DNA of 23,812 nt from Methylotetracoccus sp. (GCA_025458755.1 JALORT010000001.1:1-23812); one strand, 5' to 3'; positions 8,882 through 19,475 are shown, numbered from the stretch's first letter. The notes: a model not told the origin generated them from the letters alone. Made by a program: numbers and translations.

Positions 8882-8957
8882 ATATATCCAATTTTACGGC
8901 ATCGGCGATCCCATGTACTCTCCCTTATGCATACCCATCATGCATCCGTAACAACCC

Positions 8958-9556
8958 ATGCAGAAACCGCTGCGGGACCTCCACCATATTCAGACCGAGC
9001 TGTTCCGCAAGCGGCGTGAATTGCCCGGGCGCCTGGCGCAAGAGCAGGGCCGCGATGTCCTGTTCATCACCCGTTCGGACTCCCGCATCAATCCGAATCT
9101 GCTGACCCAGACCGAGCCTGCTGAGCTGTTCATCCTGGGCAATGCCGGCAATATCGTGCCGCCCTACGGCGCGGTACACGGCGGCGAGGCGGCCCCCATC
9201 GAATTCGCGGTGGCGGGCTTGGGCGTCAAAGTCGTCATTGTTTGCGGCCATTCGCACCGCGGCGCCACGAAGGGGCTGTTGGAGCCACCCTCGAGCCGCG
9301 ACTGCCCAGCGATGACGGAGTGGCATGCCCACGCCGAAGCCACACGGTGCATCGTGATGAAAAATCCGCGTACGCACCCGGTGGTCGACTCGGAAATTTG
9401 GACGTGCAAACGTCACCACGCTATGGTGTCGAAGTTGTCCGTCCGGCACGGCCCCCGACCATCGCCGTCGGCACGCACGCCGGATGGCCCCGTGAACCCG
9501 GGGTTACATTCTCGACCGTCTACCGGCGAGATCCAGCAACCCAGCGTATGCAATGA
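8958..9556 (+). pseudogene. Degenerate beta-class carbonic anhydrase
   Basis: The N-terminal ~120 residues from ATG 8958 are plainly a beta-carbonic anhydrase (CO2/bicarbonate interconversion): INPNLLTQTEPAELFILGNA, NAGNIVPPYG, GGEAAPIEFAVAGLGVK, CGHSH. Both zinc-ligand cysteines are lost. The usual CSDSR reads RSDSR (CGT) and the usual HSHCGA reads HSHRGA (CGC), each one transition away from Cys. After HAEATRCIV about 25-40 family residues are missing, with KNPRTHPVV following directly. The homology then moves to another frame (RLGNLDVQ near 9388, and VYRRDPATQRM at the end), which reaches a TGA at 9554-9556. In the initial frame the product continues with unrelated residues to 9563. The TGA of the ancestral frame overlaps ATG 9553, so it was probably the first gene of the formate dehydrogenase operon. 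Residual non-catalytic function cannot be excluded. Confidence 0.8.
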
Positions 9557-9573
9557 GGAGTAAAGAAACTGCC

Positions 9574-10290
9574 ATGTGGTCGGAACTGCGTGAGCTGCGT
9601 GATGGCATCGATCTCGGAACCCCGCCCAGAGACGGGGTCAATGTGAGCCTGACCATTGACGGCGTGCCTGTCACGGTGCCGAGCGGCAGTTCGGTCATGC
9701 TTGCGGCGGCTGTGGCGGGCAAGGCCGTGCCCAAGCTGTGCGCGACCGATACACTGGAGGCCTTCGGCAGTTGCCGGGTTTGCCTGGTTGAGGTGGAAGG
9801 ACGCAGGGGCTACCCCGCGAGCTGTACGACCCTGGTTGAGGACGGCATGGTGGTACGTACCGACAGTGAGAAGCTGAGCGCTCTCCGGCGCGGCGTCCTG
9901 GAGCTCTATCTGTCGGACTTCCCCGCCGAAGACGTTGAAGGCGGCTGGAGCGAGTTCCACGAAACACTGCGCCAATGTGGCGTGAGTTCGCACCCGTACG
10001 GCGAGGGTGAAACCCATCTGCACAGCCCGGTCGACGTCTCCAACCCCTATTTCCTGTTCGACCCGGCCAAGTGCATTGTCTGCAGCCGCTGTGTCCGCGC
10101 CTGCGAGGAGATCCAGGGCACCTTCGCCCTGACGGTGGACGGACGGGGTTTCGAGTCGCGCATCGTGGCCGGCCAAGACCAGCCGTTTTTCGAGTCGGAG
10201 TGCGTCAGCTGCGGTGCCTGCGTGCAGGCCTGCCCCTCGCAGGCGCTGATCGAGAAAAGTTTGTTCGAAGGAGGCTACCGTCATGGCTAA
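9574..10290 (+). CDS. Formate dehydrogenase Fe-S subunit (2Fe-2S plus two 4Fe-4S), split-off N-terminal part of alpha
   Basis: A 238-residue electron-transfer protein equivalent to the N-terminal region of FdsA/NuoG-like alpha subunits. A plant-type [2Fe-2S] domain has cysteines at about residues 56, 67, 70 and 84 (LCATDTLEAFGSCRVC then PASC). Two 4Fe-4S motifs follow: CIVCSRCVRAC (~167-177) and CVSCGACVQAC (~210-220). The His-Cys 4Fe-4S site usually lying between them in NuoG and FdsA (HxxxCxxCxxxxxC) is not recognisable; that stretch has a single cysteine (LRQCGV). GAGGAG at 9555-9560 precedes ATG 9574 by 13 bases; ATG 9553, which overlaps the TGA of the carbonic anhydrase remnant, is the alternative start. 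The gene overlaps the catalytic subunit by 8 bases. It likely passes electrons from the molybdenum subunit to an unidentified acceptor. Confidence 0.88.
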   Translation: MWSELRELRDGIDLGTPPRDGVNVSLTIDGVPVTVPSGSSVMLAAAVAGKAVPKLCATDTLEAFGSCRVCLVEVEGRRGYPASCTTLVEDGMVVRTDSEKLSALRRGVLELYLSDFPAEDVEGGWSEFHETLRQCGVSSHPYGEGETHLHSPVDVSNPYFLFDPAKCIVCSRCVRACEEIQGTFALTVDGRGFESRIVAGQDQPFFESECVSCGACVQACPSQALIEKSLFEGGYRHG

Positions 10291-12430
10291 CCCCATCAAG
10301 CCCGATCGCAGCGTCATCACGACCTGCGCCTACTGCGGTGTCGGCTGCGGCTTCAAGGCGGAGACGTACCAAGGGCGCGTGGTCCGGATGATACCGTGGA
10401 AGGAAGGCAAGGCCAATCACGGCCATAGCTGCGTCAAGGGCCGCTTCGCATTCGACTACTACCAGCACCCGGATCGGGTCCGCACGCCGCTGATCCGCCG
10501 CTCCATCGAAGAACCTTGGCGAGAGGTCGGCTGGGACGAGGCGATCCGGCACGCGGCAAGCGAGCTCCGGCGTATCCAGGCCAAGTACGGAAAAAAGTCA
10601 GTGGGCGCCGTATCAAGCTCGCGCTGCACCAACGAGGAGATCTTCCTGGTGCAGAAGCTCGCGCGAGCGGTCCTCGGCAACAACAACATCGACAACTGCG
10701 CCCGCATCTGCCACTCGCCCACGCAGTTCGGCCTTTCCGCCACCGTGGGGTGGGGTGCCGCGAGCCAGCACTTCGATTCCATCCTGCAGGCCGACGTGAT
10801 CATGGTCGTCGGCGCTAATCCGACCGAGGGCCATCCGGTATTCGGCTCGCTGATCAAGCGCCGGGTTCGCCAGGGTGCAACGCTCATCGTCATTGATCCG
10901 CGCCATACCGAGACCGTCGATTCGGCCCACTGCCGGGCGACGGTACATCTTGCCTTGCGGCCCGGAACCAACGTCGCTGTGCTCGACAGCATCGCCCACG
11001 TCATCGTCCGCGAGGGGCTGTTCAACGAGCGCTTCGTCCGCGACCGCTGCGAGTGGGACGAGTTCGAAGGCTGGTCGGCGCTGGTCAGCAGCGACCGCTA
11101 CGCGCCCGAGCGCATTGGGCCCGAGGCTGGAATCGCCGCCGAAGACATCCGGCGCGCGGCCCGTCTCTATGCCGGCGGTCCCAACAGCGCGATCTACTAC
11201 GGGCTCGGCGTCACCGAGCACTCGCAGGGCTCGACCGGCGTCATGTGCCTCGGGAACCTCGCGCTGGCGTGCGGCATGCTAGGGCGCGAGGGCGTCGGCG
11301 TGAACCCGCTGCGCGGCCAGGGCAACGTGCAGGGCGGCAGCTGCCTGGGCAGCTGGCCGCACGTGTTCAGCGGCTACCGCTTCGTTACCGATCCGGACGT
11401 ACGCGGGTCGTTCGAGCGCGACTGGGGCGTCACCTTGGACGACGAGCCGGGCCTCAGGCTGCCGAACATGTTCGACGCTGCTCTGACGGGCCACTTCCGG
11501 GGCATGTACATCATGGGCGAGGACCCGGTCCAGAGCGACCCCAACCAGCAGCACGTGATCGCCGCGATGCGGAACATGGAGTGCGTGGTGCTCCAAGACC
11601 TGTTCCTGAACGAGACGTCCAGGTACGCCCATGTATTCCTTCCTGGCAGTTCATCGCTGGAGAAGGAAGGTACGTTCACCAGCGCTGAGCGCCGCGTCAA
11701 CCGAGTGCGGAAGGTGGTGGAGCCTTTGGCCGGCCACCAGGACTGGGAGATCGTCGTCAAACTGATGAATGCCCTAGGCTATCCCGCTCAGTATGCGCAC
11801 GCCGGAGAGATCCTCGACGAGATCGCGCGTCTGTCGCCCGCTTACAAAGGCTTGAGCTTTGCGTTGCTCGACCGCATCGGCTCGGCGCAATGGCCCTGTG
11901 ACGAGAATGCGCCCGAAGGTACGGAGGTGCTGCACAAGGTGAGCTTCCCCCGGGCCAACGGCCGCGGCACCTTCATGCTAACCGAGTACGTGCCCACGGT
12001 GGAGCGGATCAGCGACCGCTATCCGCTGCTCCTTACCACCGGCCGCATCCTCAGTCAGTACAATGTCGGCACTCAGACGCGGCGCACGGCGAACTCGCTG
12101 TGGCACCCGGAGGACCTGCTGGAGATCCACTCGGAGGACGCGAAATCGCGCGGGATCGCAGACGGCGAACTGGTCACCGTCACCAGCAAGTTCGGCTCCA
12201 CCCGACTGCGCGCCAAATTCTCGCAGCGCGTGAATCCGGGCATCGTCTACACCACATTCCATCATGCCCAGTCGAAGGCCAACGTACTGACCTCCGACCT
12301 GTCGGACTGGGCCACTAACTGCCCCGAGTACAAAGTGACCGCGGTCGAGGTCGCACGCGTTGCCGCTCCTCAGGAGCGGGCGGCAGCGTGCCGCAACGAG
12401 ACCGCCGCTGTCGAGGAGGCCACGGCATGA
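10283..12430 (+). CDS. fdsA: Formate dehydrogenase catalytic (molybdopterin) subunit
   Basis: A 715-residue molybdenum or tungsten bis-MGD oxidoreductase for formate oxidation, possibly CO2 reduction. The N-terminal 4Fe-4S motif has Cys 15, 18, 22 and 50 (CAYCGVGC ... HSCVKGRF). The metal-ligand cysteine with its neighbouring histidine is in ARICHSPTQFG (Cys143-His144). The conserved substrate arginine region reads NPLRGQGNVQGG. The C-terminal molybdopterin-dinucleotide-binding domain includes TTGRILSQYNVGTQTRR and ends near CPEYKVTAVEV. Canonical FdsA proteins are ~950-990 residues and carry the Fe-S clusters on the same chain; here they are on the preceding gene. AAGGAGG eight bases before ATG 10283 shows that the split is a real translation start, not a sequencing frameshift. 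The stop overlaps the fdsD start (ATGA). Confidence 0.93.
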   Translation: MANPIKPDRSVITTCAYCGVGCGFKAETYQGRVVRMIPWKEGKANHGHSCVKGRFAFDYYQHPDRVRTPLIRRSIEEPWREVGWDEAIRHAASELRRIQAKYGKKSVGAVSSSRCTNEEIFLVQKLARAVLGNNNIDNCARICHSPTQFGLSATVGWGAASQHFDSILQADVIMVVGANPTEGHPVFGSLIKRRVRQGATLIVIDPRHTETVDSAHCRATVHLALRPGTNVAVLDSIAHVIVREGLFNERFVRDRCEWDEFEGWSALVSSDRYAPERIGPEAGIAAEDIRRAARLYAGGPNSAIYYGLGVTEHSQGSTGVMCLGNLALACGMLGREGVGVNPLRGQGNVQGGSCLGSWPHVFSGYRFVTDPDVRGSFERDWGVTLDDEPGLRLPNMFDAALTGHFRGMYIMGEDPVQSDPNQQHVIAAMRNMECVVLQDLFLNETSRYAHVFLPGSSSLEKEGTFTSAERRVNRVRKVVEPLAGHQDWEIVVKLMNALGYPAQYAHAGEILDEIARLSPAYKGLSFALLDRIGSAQWPCDENAPEGTEVLHKVSFPRANGRGTFMLTEYVPTVERISDRYPLLLTTGRILSQYNVGTQTRRTANSLWHPEDLLEIHSEDAKSRGIADGELVTVTSKFGSTRLRAKFSQRVNPGIVYTTFHHAQSKANVLTSDLSDWATNCPEYKVTAVEVARVAAPQERAAACRNETAAVEEATA

Positions 12431-12726
12431 TGACGGCTGAGCTCGCGTACCCCGAGGCGATGGGCGAAACCGTCCTCGACACGAACCGGCTGATCACGAT
12501 GGCGAATCAAATCGGCGACTTCTTCGCGCCGTATCCTCGCGCCCGTCGCGCCGAGGGCATTCGCAATCACCTCAGGACTTATTGGGACCCGCGCATGCGG
12601 GAGGGTTTGCTGGCGCACATCGAGCGCGGCGCCGAAGGCTTGCATCCCCACGTGATCGAAGGTGCCCGACTGCTGCTGCAGACCGACCGGGCAACAAGAG
12701 GTTACTACGGTCCGCCGAAGGCCTAG
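12427..12726 (+). CDS. fdsD: Formate dehydrogenase delta subunit (FdsD family)
   Basis: A 99-residue protein of the FdsD family, found at the end of fds operons and thought to help assemble or stabilise the cytosolic NAD-dependent formate dehydrogenase. The family core is visible: RLITMANQIGDFFAPYP, then GIRNHLRTYWDPRMREGLL and a C-terminal GLHPHVIEGARLL. Length is usual, slightly longer at the C-terminus. Its ATG overlaps the TGA of the catalytic gene (ATGA), a sign of translational coupling; a second ATG lies one codon on. Its presence argues that the two preceding genes form an Fds-type enzyme, although fdsB, fdsG and fdsC/fdhD are not found next to it. Confidence 0.88.
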   Translation: MMTAELAYPEAMGETVLDTNRLITMANQIGDFFAPYPRARRAEGIRNHLRTYWDPRMREGLLAHIERGAEGLHPHVIEGARLLLQTDRATRGYYGPPKA

Positions 12727-13133
12727 GATGACCGACGACCGGCCGGAAGTGCTGCGGACTCGCGGCTCGACTCCGGTCGCAGAACAGCGAAAAACATTCA
12801 GCTTTGTCCAAGATCATGTCCCCGCCAGCCACCGTGGCGATCCCACAGTCCGGACGTCATCCGATCCTTCATTTTGATCAACCGAATCGCGTTTCGGTCA
12901 ATTTCTCCGCCATCGGCGGTGTTGGAACCAATAGCTTGGGCCTTATTGGCGCGCTGTCCTGAGTTAGCTTTACGGCTGATTCGATAGTCGCAGCCGGGTC
13001 AACCGGCCAGCCCGTATCGGCGGAAGTTGCCTTGTACCCTACTCTCGGCGCTCTACGCGGACCCCAGTTCATCCACAGATTGTTCTGAAGAAGCGAAAAT
13101 TTGCCCCATCGAGACGGTAACGAGGGCTCAGTG
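12727..13133. other. Gene-free stretch between fdsD and the SulP gene
   Basis: I find no supportable gene in these 407 bases. One plus-strand frame around 12880-13085 reads as protein-like sequence (GGVGTNSLGLIGALS, ADSIVAAGSTGQPVSAEV) broken by two stops, which might be an old remnant, but I recognise no family. The stretch contains a candidate terminator for the fds genes and the Shine-Dalgarno of the transporter. Confidence 0.35.
12883..12900 (+). terminator. Weak candidate terminator after fdsD
   Basis: ACCGAA (12883-12888) and TTCGGT (12895-12900) form a perfect 6-bp stem with a 6-base loop, followed by CAATTTC. The stem is short and the T-run poor, so this is tentative. It lies about 155 bases after the fdsD stop. 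Confidence 0.25.
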
Positions 13134-14729
13134 ATGCGAAGTGCAACAGTCAGCAAAGCGGCGTCCGCAGGGTGCCGAAACCCATTTTCGACGTGGCAGG
13201 AGGACCTGCTCGCCTCGATTGTGGTCTTCCTGGTGGCGCTGCCGCTGTCGATGGGTATCGCCATTGCCTCCGGCGTACCGATCGACAAAGCGGCGGCGGT
13301 CGGCCTCATCACCGCCATCATCGGCGGGATCGCGGTGGGGCCCTTGTCCGGCAGTCCACTGCAGGTGAGCGGGCCGGCGGCCGGGCTGGCGGTGATGGTT
13401 GCGATGTTCATCCAGGAGCACGGTTTCGAGGCCTTGGGCCTGATCGTGCTGCTGGGCGGACTGATCCAGCTTGCGGCCGGCGTGTTGCGCTTCGGGCAAG
13501 TGTTCCGCGCCGTGTCCCCCGCGCTGATTCAGGGCATGCTGGCGGGCATCGGCGTGCTGATCTTCGCCTCGCAGTTCCATGTCATGGTGGACGATGTGCC
13601 GCCGGGGACCGGCAAGGAATTCGGTGGCCTCATCAATCTCTGGTCGCTGCCGCAGGCGGTGTGGAAAGGGATTTCGGAGCCCGTCCATCGCCCCGCGGCC
13701 CTGATCGGTCTACTCACCGTCGCGACCATCATGCTGTGGACTGTCTTCGCGCCGAAGAAACTCAAGCTGCTGCCGGCGCCGCTCATCGGCGTCGTCGTCG
13801 CGACGGTCGCTGCTTCGCTGCTCGAATTGAACGTTAAGTACGTTCCGGTGCCCGACCGACTGATCGACGTAGTCAGCTGGCCGACCGGGACAGGGCTCCA
13901 CCGACTGACGGAAGGCGCGATCTGGCTGGCGGGACTCTCCCTGGCCTTCGTGGCCAGCGCGGAATCACTGCTGACCGCCACGGCGGTCGACTCGATGCAG
14001 CGGCATGCGCCGCGCACCAAGTACGACCGGGAACTGGCGGCCCAGGGCGCCGGCAATATTCTCTGTGGGGTGTTGGGCGTGCTGCCGATCACCGGGGTCA
14101 TCGTCCGCAGTTCAGCCAACGTGTTGGCCGGGGCCCGCACGCGGCTCTCCACGATCCTGCACAGTGTCTGGATACTGGTCTTCATCACGCTGCTGCCTGC
14201 CGTCCTGAGTCTGATCCCGGTTGCCGGTCTGGCGGCGGTCCTGGTGTACACGGGAATCAAGCTGACCAAGCTCAAAGTGGCCCGGATTCTCTGGCTGCAG
14301 GATCGGGCGGAAGCCGGCATCTATGCGGCGACCCTGGGCACCGTGGTGATGGTGGACCTGCTGACGGGCATTGCCGTGGGGATCGGGCTGGCGCTCGCCA
14401 GACTACTGTACTCGTTCTCGCACCTCGACGTGCAACTTGAGGACAATCCGGACACCGGCGTCACCATCATTCATCTCATAGGCGCCGCCACCTTCATGCG
14501 TCTGCCGCAACTGGCGGCTGTCTTGGAGAACGTACGTCCCGCCGCGCGGGTAGACGTGCATTTTGACGAACTGAGCTTCATCGATCATGCCTGCCTTGAC
14601 TTGCTGGTCAACTGGGAACAGCAGCACCGGGCGGCGGGGGGTGAGGTGGTGCTCGATTGGGAAAGCCTGCACGGCGTTTTTCGCCAACACGCCTGGGGCG
14701 GCAACGCGCGTCGCGCGGCCGGCACTTGA
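13134..14729 (+). CDS. SulP-family anion transporter with C-terminal STAS domain
   Basis: A 531-residue inner-membrane carrier. The N-terminal half has the SulP signature region (FSTWQEDLLASIVVFLVALP, GIAIASGVPIDKAAAVGLIT, SPLQVSGPAAGLAVMV) and many hydrophobic segments spread to about residue 430, consistent with 10-14 membrane helices. A cytoplasmic STAS domain covers about residues 445-520 (IHLIGAATFMRLPQL, VDVHFDELSFIDHACLDLL). SulP members carry sulfate, bicarbonate or other anions, and sequence alone does not decide. Placement between formate dehydrogenase/carbonic anhydrase genes and PEP carboxylase favours bicarbonate (inference). ATG 13134 has GAGGG seven bases upstream; a TTG at 13101 in the same frame is less likely. 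No carbonic anhydrase domain is fused. Confidence 0.92.
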   Translation: MRSATVSKAASAGCRNPFSTWQEDLLASIVVFLVALPLSMGIAIASGVPIDKAAAVGLITAIIGGIAVGPLSGSPLQVSGPAAGLAVMVAMFIQEHGFEALGLIVLLGGLIQLAAGVLRFGQVFRAVSPALIQGMLAGIGVLIFASQFHVMVDDVPPGTGKEFGGLINLWSLPQAVWKGISEPVHRPAALIGLLTVATIMLWTVFAPKKLKLLPAPLIGVVVATVAASLLELNVKYVPVPDRLIDVVSWPTGTGLHRLTEGAIWLAGLSLAFVASAESLLTATAVDSMQRHAPRTKYDRELAAQGAGNILCGVLGVLPITGVIVRSSANVLAGARTRLSTILHSVWILVFITLLPAVLSLIPVAGLAAVLVYTGIKLTKLKVARILWLQDRAEAGIYAATLGTVVMVDLLTGIAVGIGLALARLLYSFSHLDVQLEDNPDTGVTIIHLIGAATFMRLPQLAAVLENVRPAARVDVHFDELSFIDHACLDLLVNWEQQHRAAGGEVVLDWESLHGVFRQHAWGGNARRAAGT

Positions 14730-14733
14730 GCGG

Positions 14734-14755
14734 ACAGGGCAGCACACTGCCCTGT
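14734..14755 (+). terminator. Perfect hairpin after the SulP gene
   Basis: ACAGGGCAG (14734-14742) and CTGCCCTGT (14747-14755) form a perfect 9-bp stem with loop CACA, five bases after the SulP stop codon. There is no T-run, so it may act as a weak terminator, an mRNA 3' stabiliser, or a factor-dependent site. Confidence 0.45.
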
Positions 14756-14822
14756 GGTCAGGACTAGGACGATGCCCTCGCACGAACCTTTAAGAACGCA
14801 ATAAACTCAAGCAAATATCCCG

Positions 14823-17621
<2,799 letters not shown>

Positions 17622-17673
17622 AGCGGGTCGATCATCTGGACGATTTGGCTACAACGCTACCGAGACCCTCTGC

Positions 17674-17836
17674 AATGACACGTCATGATTTGAAAGAAAC
17701 GCAACAGAGACAGATCCAAGCGTCTTGCCTACCGGCAGTCGCGGCTTCGGACGTACCGCCACGACCATCCTTTGGCGAGGGGCTCCGCTCATTCGCCGAG
17801 CACTATGACCTGTTTCTCATCGACCAGTGGAGGTGA
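17674..17836 (+). pseudogene. Truncated N-terminus of a class-IIA HAD hydrolase
   Basis: The frame from ATG 17674 encodes 53 residues and ends in GLRSFAEHYDLFLIDQWR before TGA. The stretch HYDLFLIDQW matches the first catalytic motif of a family of class-IIA HAD hydrolases, whose motif I normally recall as HYDAFLLDQWGVLHDG. The reading breaks precisely after the tryptophan, so the glycine and second aspartate that complete the DxD-type motif are missing. No later HAD motifs follow before bioD. This is most simply a 5' remnant left after deletion of the rest of the gene. A short expressed peptide is possible but I have no evidence for it. Confidence 0.55.
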
Positions 17837-17910
17837 CGGCCGGACTCAGAGACCCCACCATGTTCCATAAGGGTCCTGTTCGATGAAAAGAATGAAGGAG
17901 GGCTTTTCTA

Positions 17911-18642
17911 ATGGCTAAACGCGTTCCGCGGGGCCTGTTCGTGACCGGCACCGACACCGGTGTTGGCAAGACCCAGATCGCCGCCGCATTGGCCCGCCTG
18001 CTCGCGGAGCGGAATCTGATCGTGCGCCCCCGCAAGCCGGTGGAGTCCGGCTGCCAGCGGGAAGGGAACCGTCTCGTGCCCGAGGACGCCCGAGCACTGC
18101 GAGCCGCTGCCCGCACGGACGAACCCCTGGAGCGCATCTGTCCTTACCCCCTGGAACCGGCCCTGTCCCCGGAACGGGCGGCGGAGTTGGCAGGTATGAG
18201 TCTCGCTCTGGACGATGTGCGAGCAGCTTGCCTCGAAGGAGTGGCCGAGACTGATTTCCTGCTGGTGGAAGGTGCCGGGGGCTTCTATTCCCCGCTGGCA
18301 CCAGGCCTGCTCAACGCTGATCTCGCCGCTGCGCTGCCTTTGCCGGTTCTGCTAGTGGCGGCGGATCGGTTGGGCACCATCGGGCATACCCTGTTGACCG
18401 TGGAGGCGATCAAACGCCGAGGCTTGGCCCTCGTGGGTGTGGTCTTGAACCGGATCGACGCTTGCGGTGATCCGCGCATGGACAATGCCGCCGATCTGTC
18501 CCGCTGGCTGGGGCGGCCGGTGGTCGTCACCGAACGGTTCGATGCAGGCGCGGTACAACATCCCGGCTGGATGATGCTTTGCCCGGCGCTGGCGCCGCTG
18601 GCCGACCGTTTGGCGGTCGGGTTCCGCCCCCACCGATTTTGA
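17911..18642 (+). CDS. bioD: Dethiobiotin synthetase
   Basis: A 243-residue ATP-dependent enzyme that closes the ureido ring of dethiobiotin from DAPA and CO2, the penultimate step of biotin synthesis. The P-loop is GTDTGVGKT (13-21), followed by the substrate lysine region RPRKPVESGC, where most members have KPVxTG, then VEGAGGFYSPLAP and the ADRLGTIGHTLLTVEA helix, and the nucleotide-base motif VVLNRID. Length is a little above the usual ~225. AAGGAGGG lies eight bases before ATG 17911, a very strong ribosome site. No other bio genes are adjacent; instead it lies between a HAD remnant and a murF remnant, so it is an isolated intact gene in a decayed stretch. Confidence 0.9.
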   Translation: MAKRVPRGLFVTGTDTGVGKTQIAAALARLLAERNLIVRPRKPVESGCQREGNRLVPEDARALRAAARTDEPLERICPYPLEPALSPERAAELAGMSLALDDVRAACLEGVAETDFLLVEGAGGFYSPLAPGLLNADLAAALPLPVLLVAADRLGTIGHTLLTVEAIKRRGLALVGVVLNRIDACGDPRMDNAADLSRWLGRPVVVTERFDAGAVQHPGWMMLCPALAPLADRLAVGFRPHRF

Positions 18643-18743
18643 CATCACCGTCGCCCGTGCCTCGGACGTCAACGGCTCGTGCTACTTTTCCGATCGCAAC
18701 ACCTTACCGTCATCCTCGGGATATTGCAGTTGATTTTTGAGCC

Positions 18744-19475
18744 CACCCCTTGATGCATCACGATGGCGTCGCGGTGCTGAACGGCGACGAAGAATGCCTG
18801 ACGATCTGGAGTAACAAGGCGTGTGCTTGCGGTTCGGCTTCAACCCGAGTGTAAATTGTCGGCGAAACTGGCGGCAGCGGTTCGACGACGGTATGCTAAC
18901 CATCGAATCGTCATGGAGCTGGATCGAAACCTGTCCGACGCTAATCAGCCATGTTAACGCCGTGAAGGCCTTAGCCACGGCGGTGGTCTGTTCGGGGCAC
19001 TGAGCCGGAATCGATCGCAGCGGGTTTGGCAGCTGTTCGTTCGCTGGCGCTGCACCTGCAGTCCCGAAGGGCCGCCAATGGCGCGGGTATCATCGGTGAC
19101 ACCTATAACGCCAATCTCTCGTCCTTGTCGGCTATGCCGAGCAACAAACTGTCCGGCGCTGGGCGGTACGACCCGAACGGGGCATTGAAACCGCAGTGTT
19201 GCGCCGCGGGGGGGGCCCGACAGGCGGCGGCGCGGCGGGCGTCGGACCTTCTTTTGTGCGTCACGGGATGCAACCTCGCACGGCTCGCTGGGGAAGGTTT
19301 CGGGAAAGGCGTTCGCCACTTGTCCCATCGTGAGGCGGCCATAGTGCAAACCTTGCTTCCCCCTCTTCGATCCGGCGTGATAGTCCTGGTCAAAGGTTGG
19401 CATTGCATGGGACCGGAAAGTCTCGTCGCGGATCGTTTGCGCGGTAGCAGATGGCCTGACCCGGTGATCGATTAG
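18744..19475 (+). pseudogene. murF: murF remnant (UDP-MurNAc-tripeptide:D-Ala-D-Ala ligase), frameshifted and N-terminally truncated
   Basis: Fragments of MurF, the ligase that adds D-Ala-D-Ala to the peptidoglycan precursor, can be followed in order on the plus strand in alternating frames. At 18753 HHDGVAVLNGDEECLTIW matches the DGVAVLNADD region of the central domain. From 18821 another frame gives LRFGFNPS and ISHVNAVKALATAVV (family: GRHNVLNALAAAAVA), ending at a stop at 19003. From about 19010 the first frame resumes with ESIAAGLAAVRSL, GAGIIGDTYNANLSS (family: GAxVIDDTYNANPDS), GFGKGVRHLSHREA and VIVLVKGWHCMGPES (family: VLVKGSRSMxME). It ends at a natural-looking TAG. The N-terminal domain and the ATP-binding P-loop are absent. 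A functional murF must exist elsewhere if the cell has a wall. Confidence 0.75.

Noticed and set aside
10255..10295. Sequencing frameshift splitting formate dehydrogenase alpha
   Set aside because: A near-perfect AAGGAGG lies eight bases before the ATG of the catalytic gene and the two frames overlap by 8 bases in the manner of coupled genes, so a genuine split is more likely.
12878..13411. A 177-codon minus-strand frame spanning the fdsD-sulP gap and the start of the SulP gene
   Set aside because: Half of it is antisense to the SulP gene and the rest has no domain or start signal.
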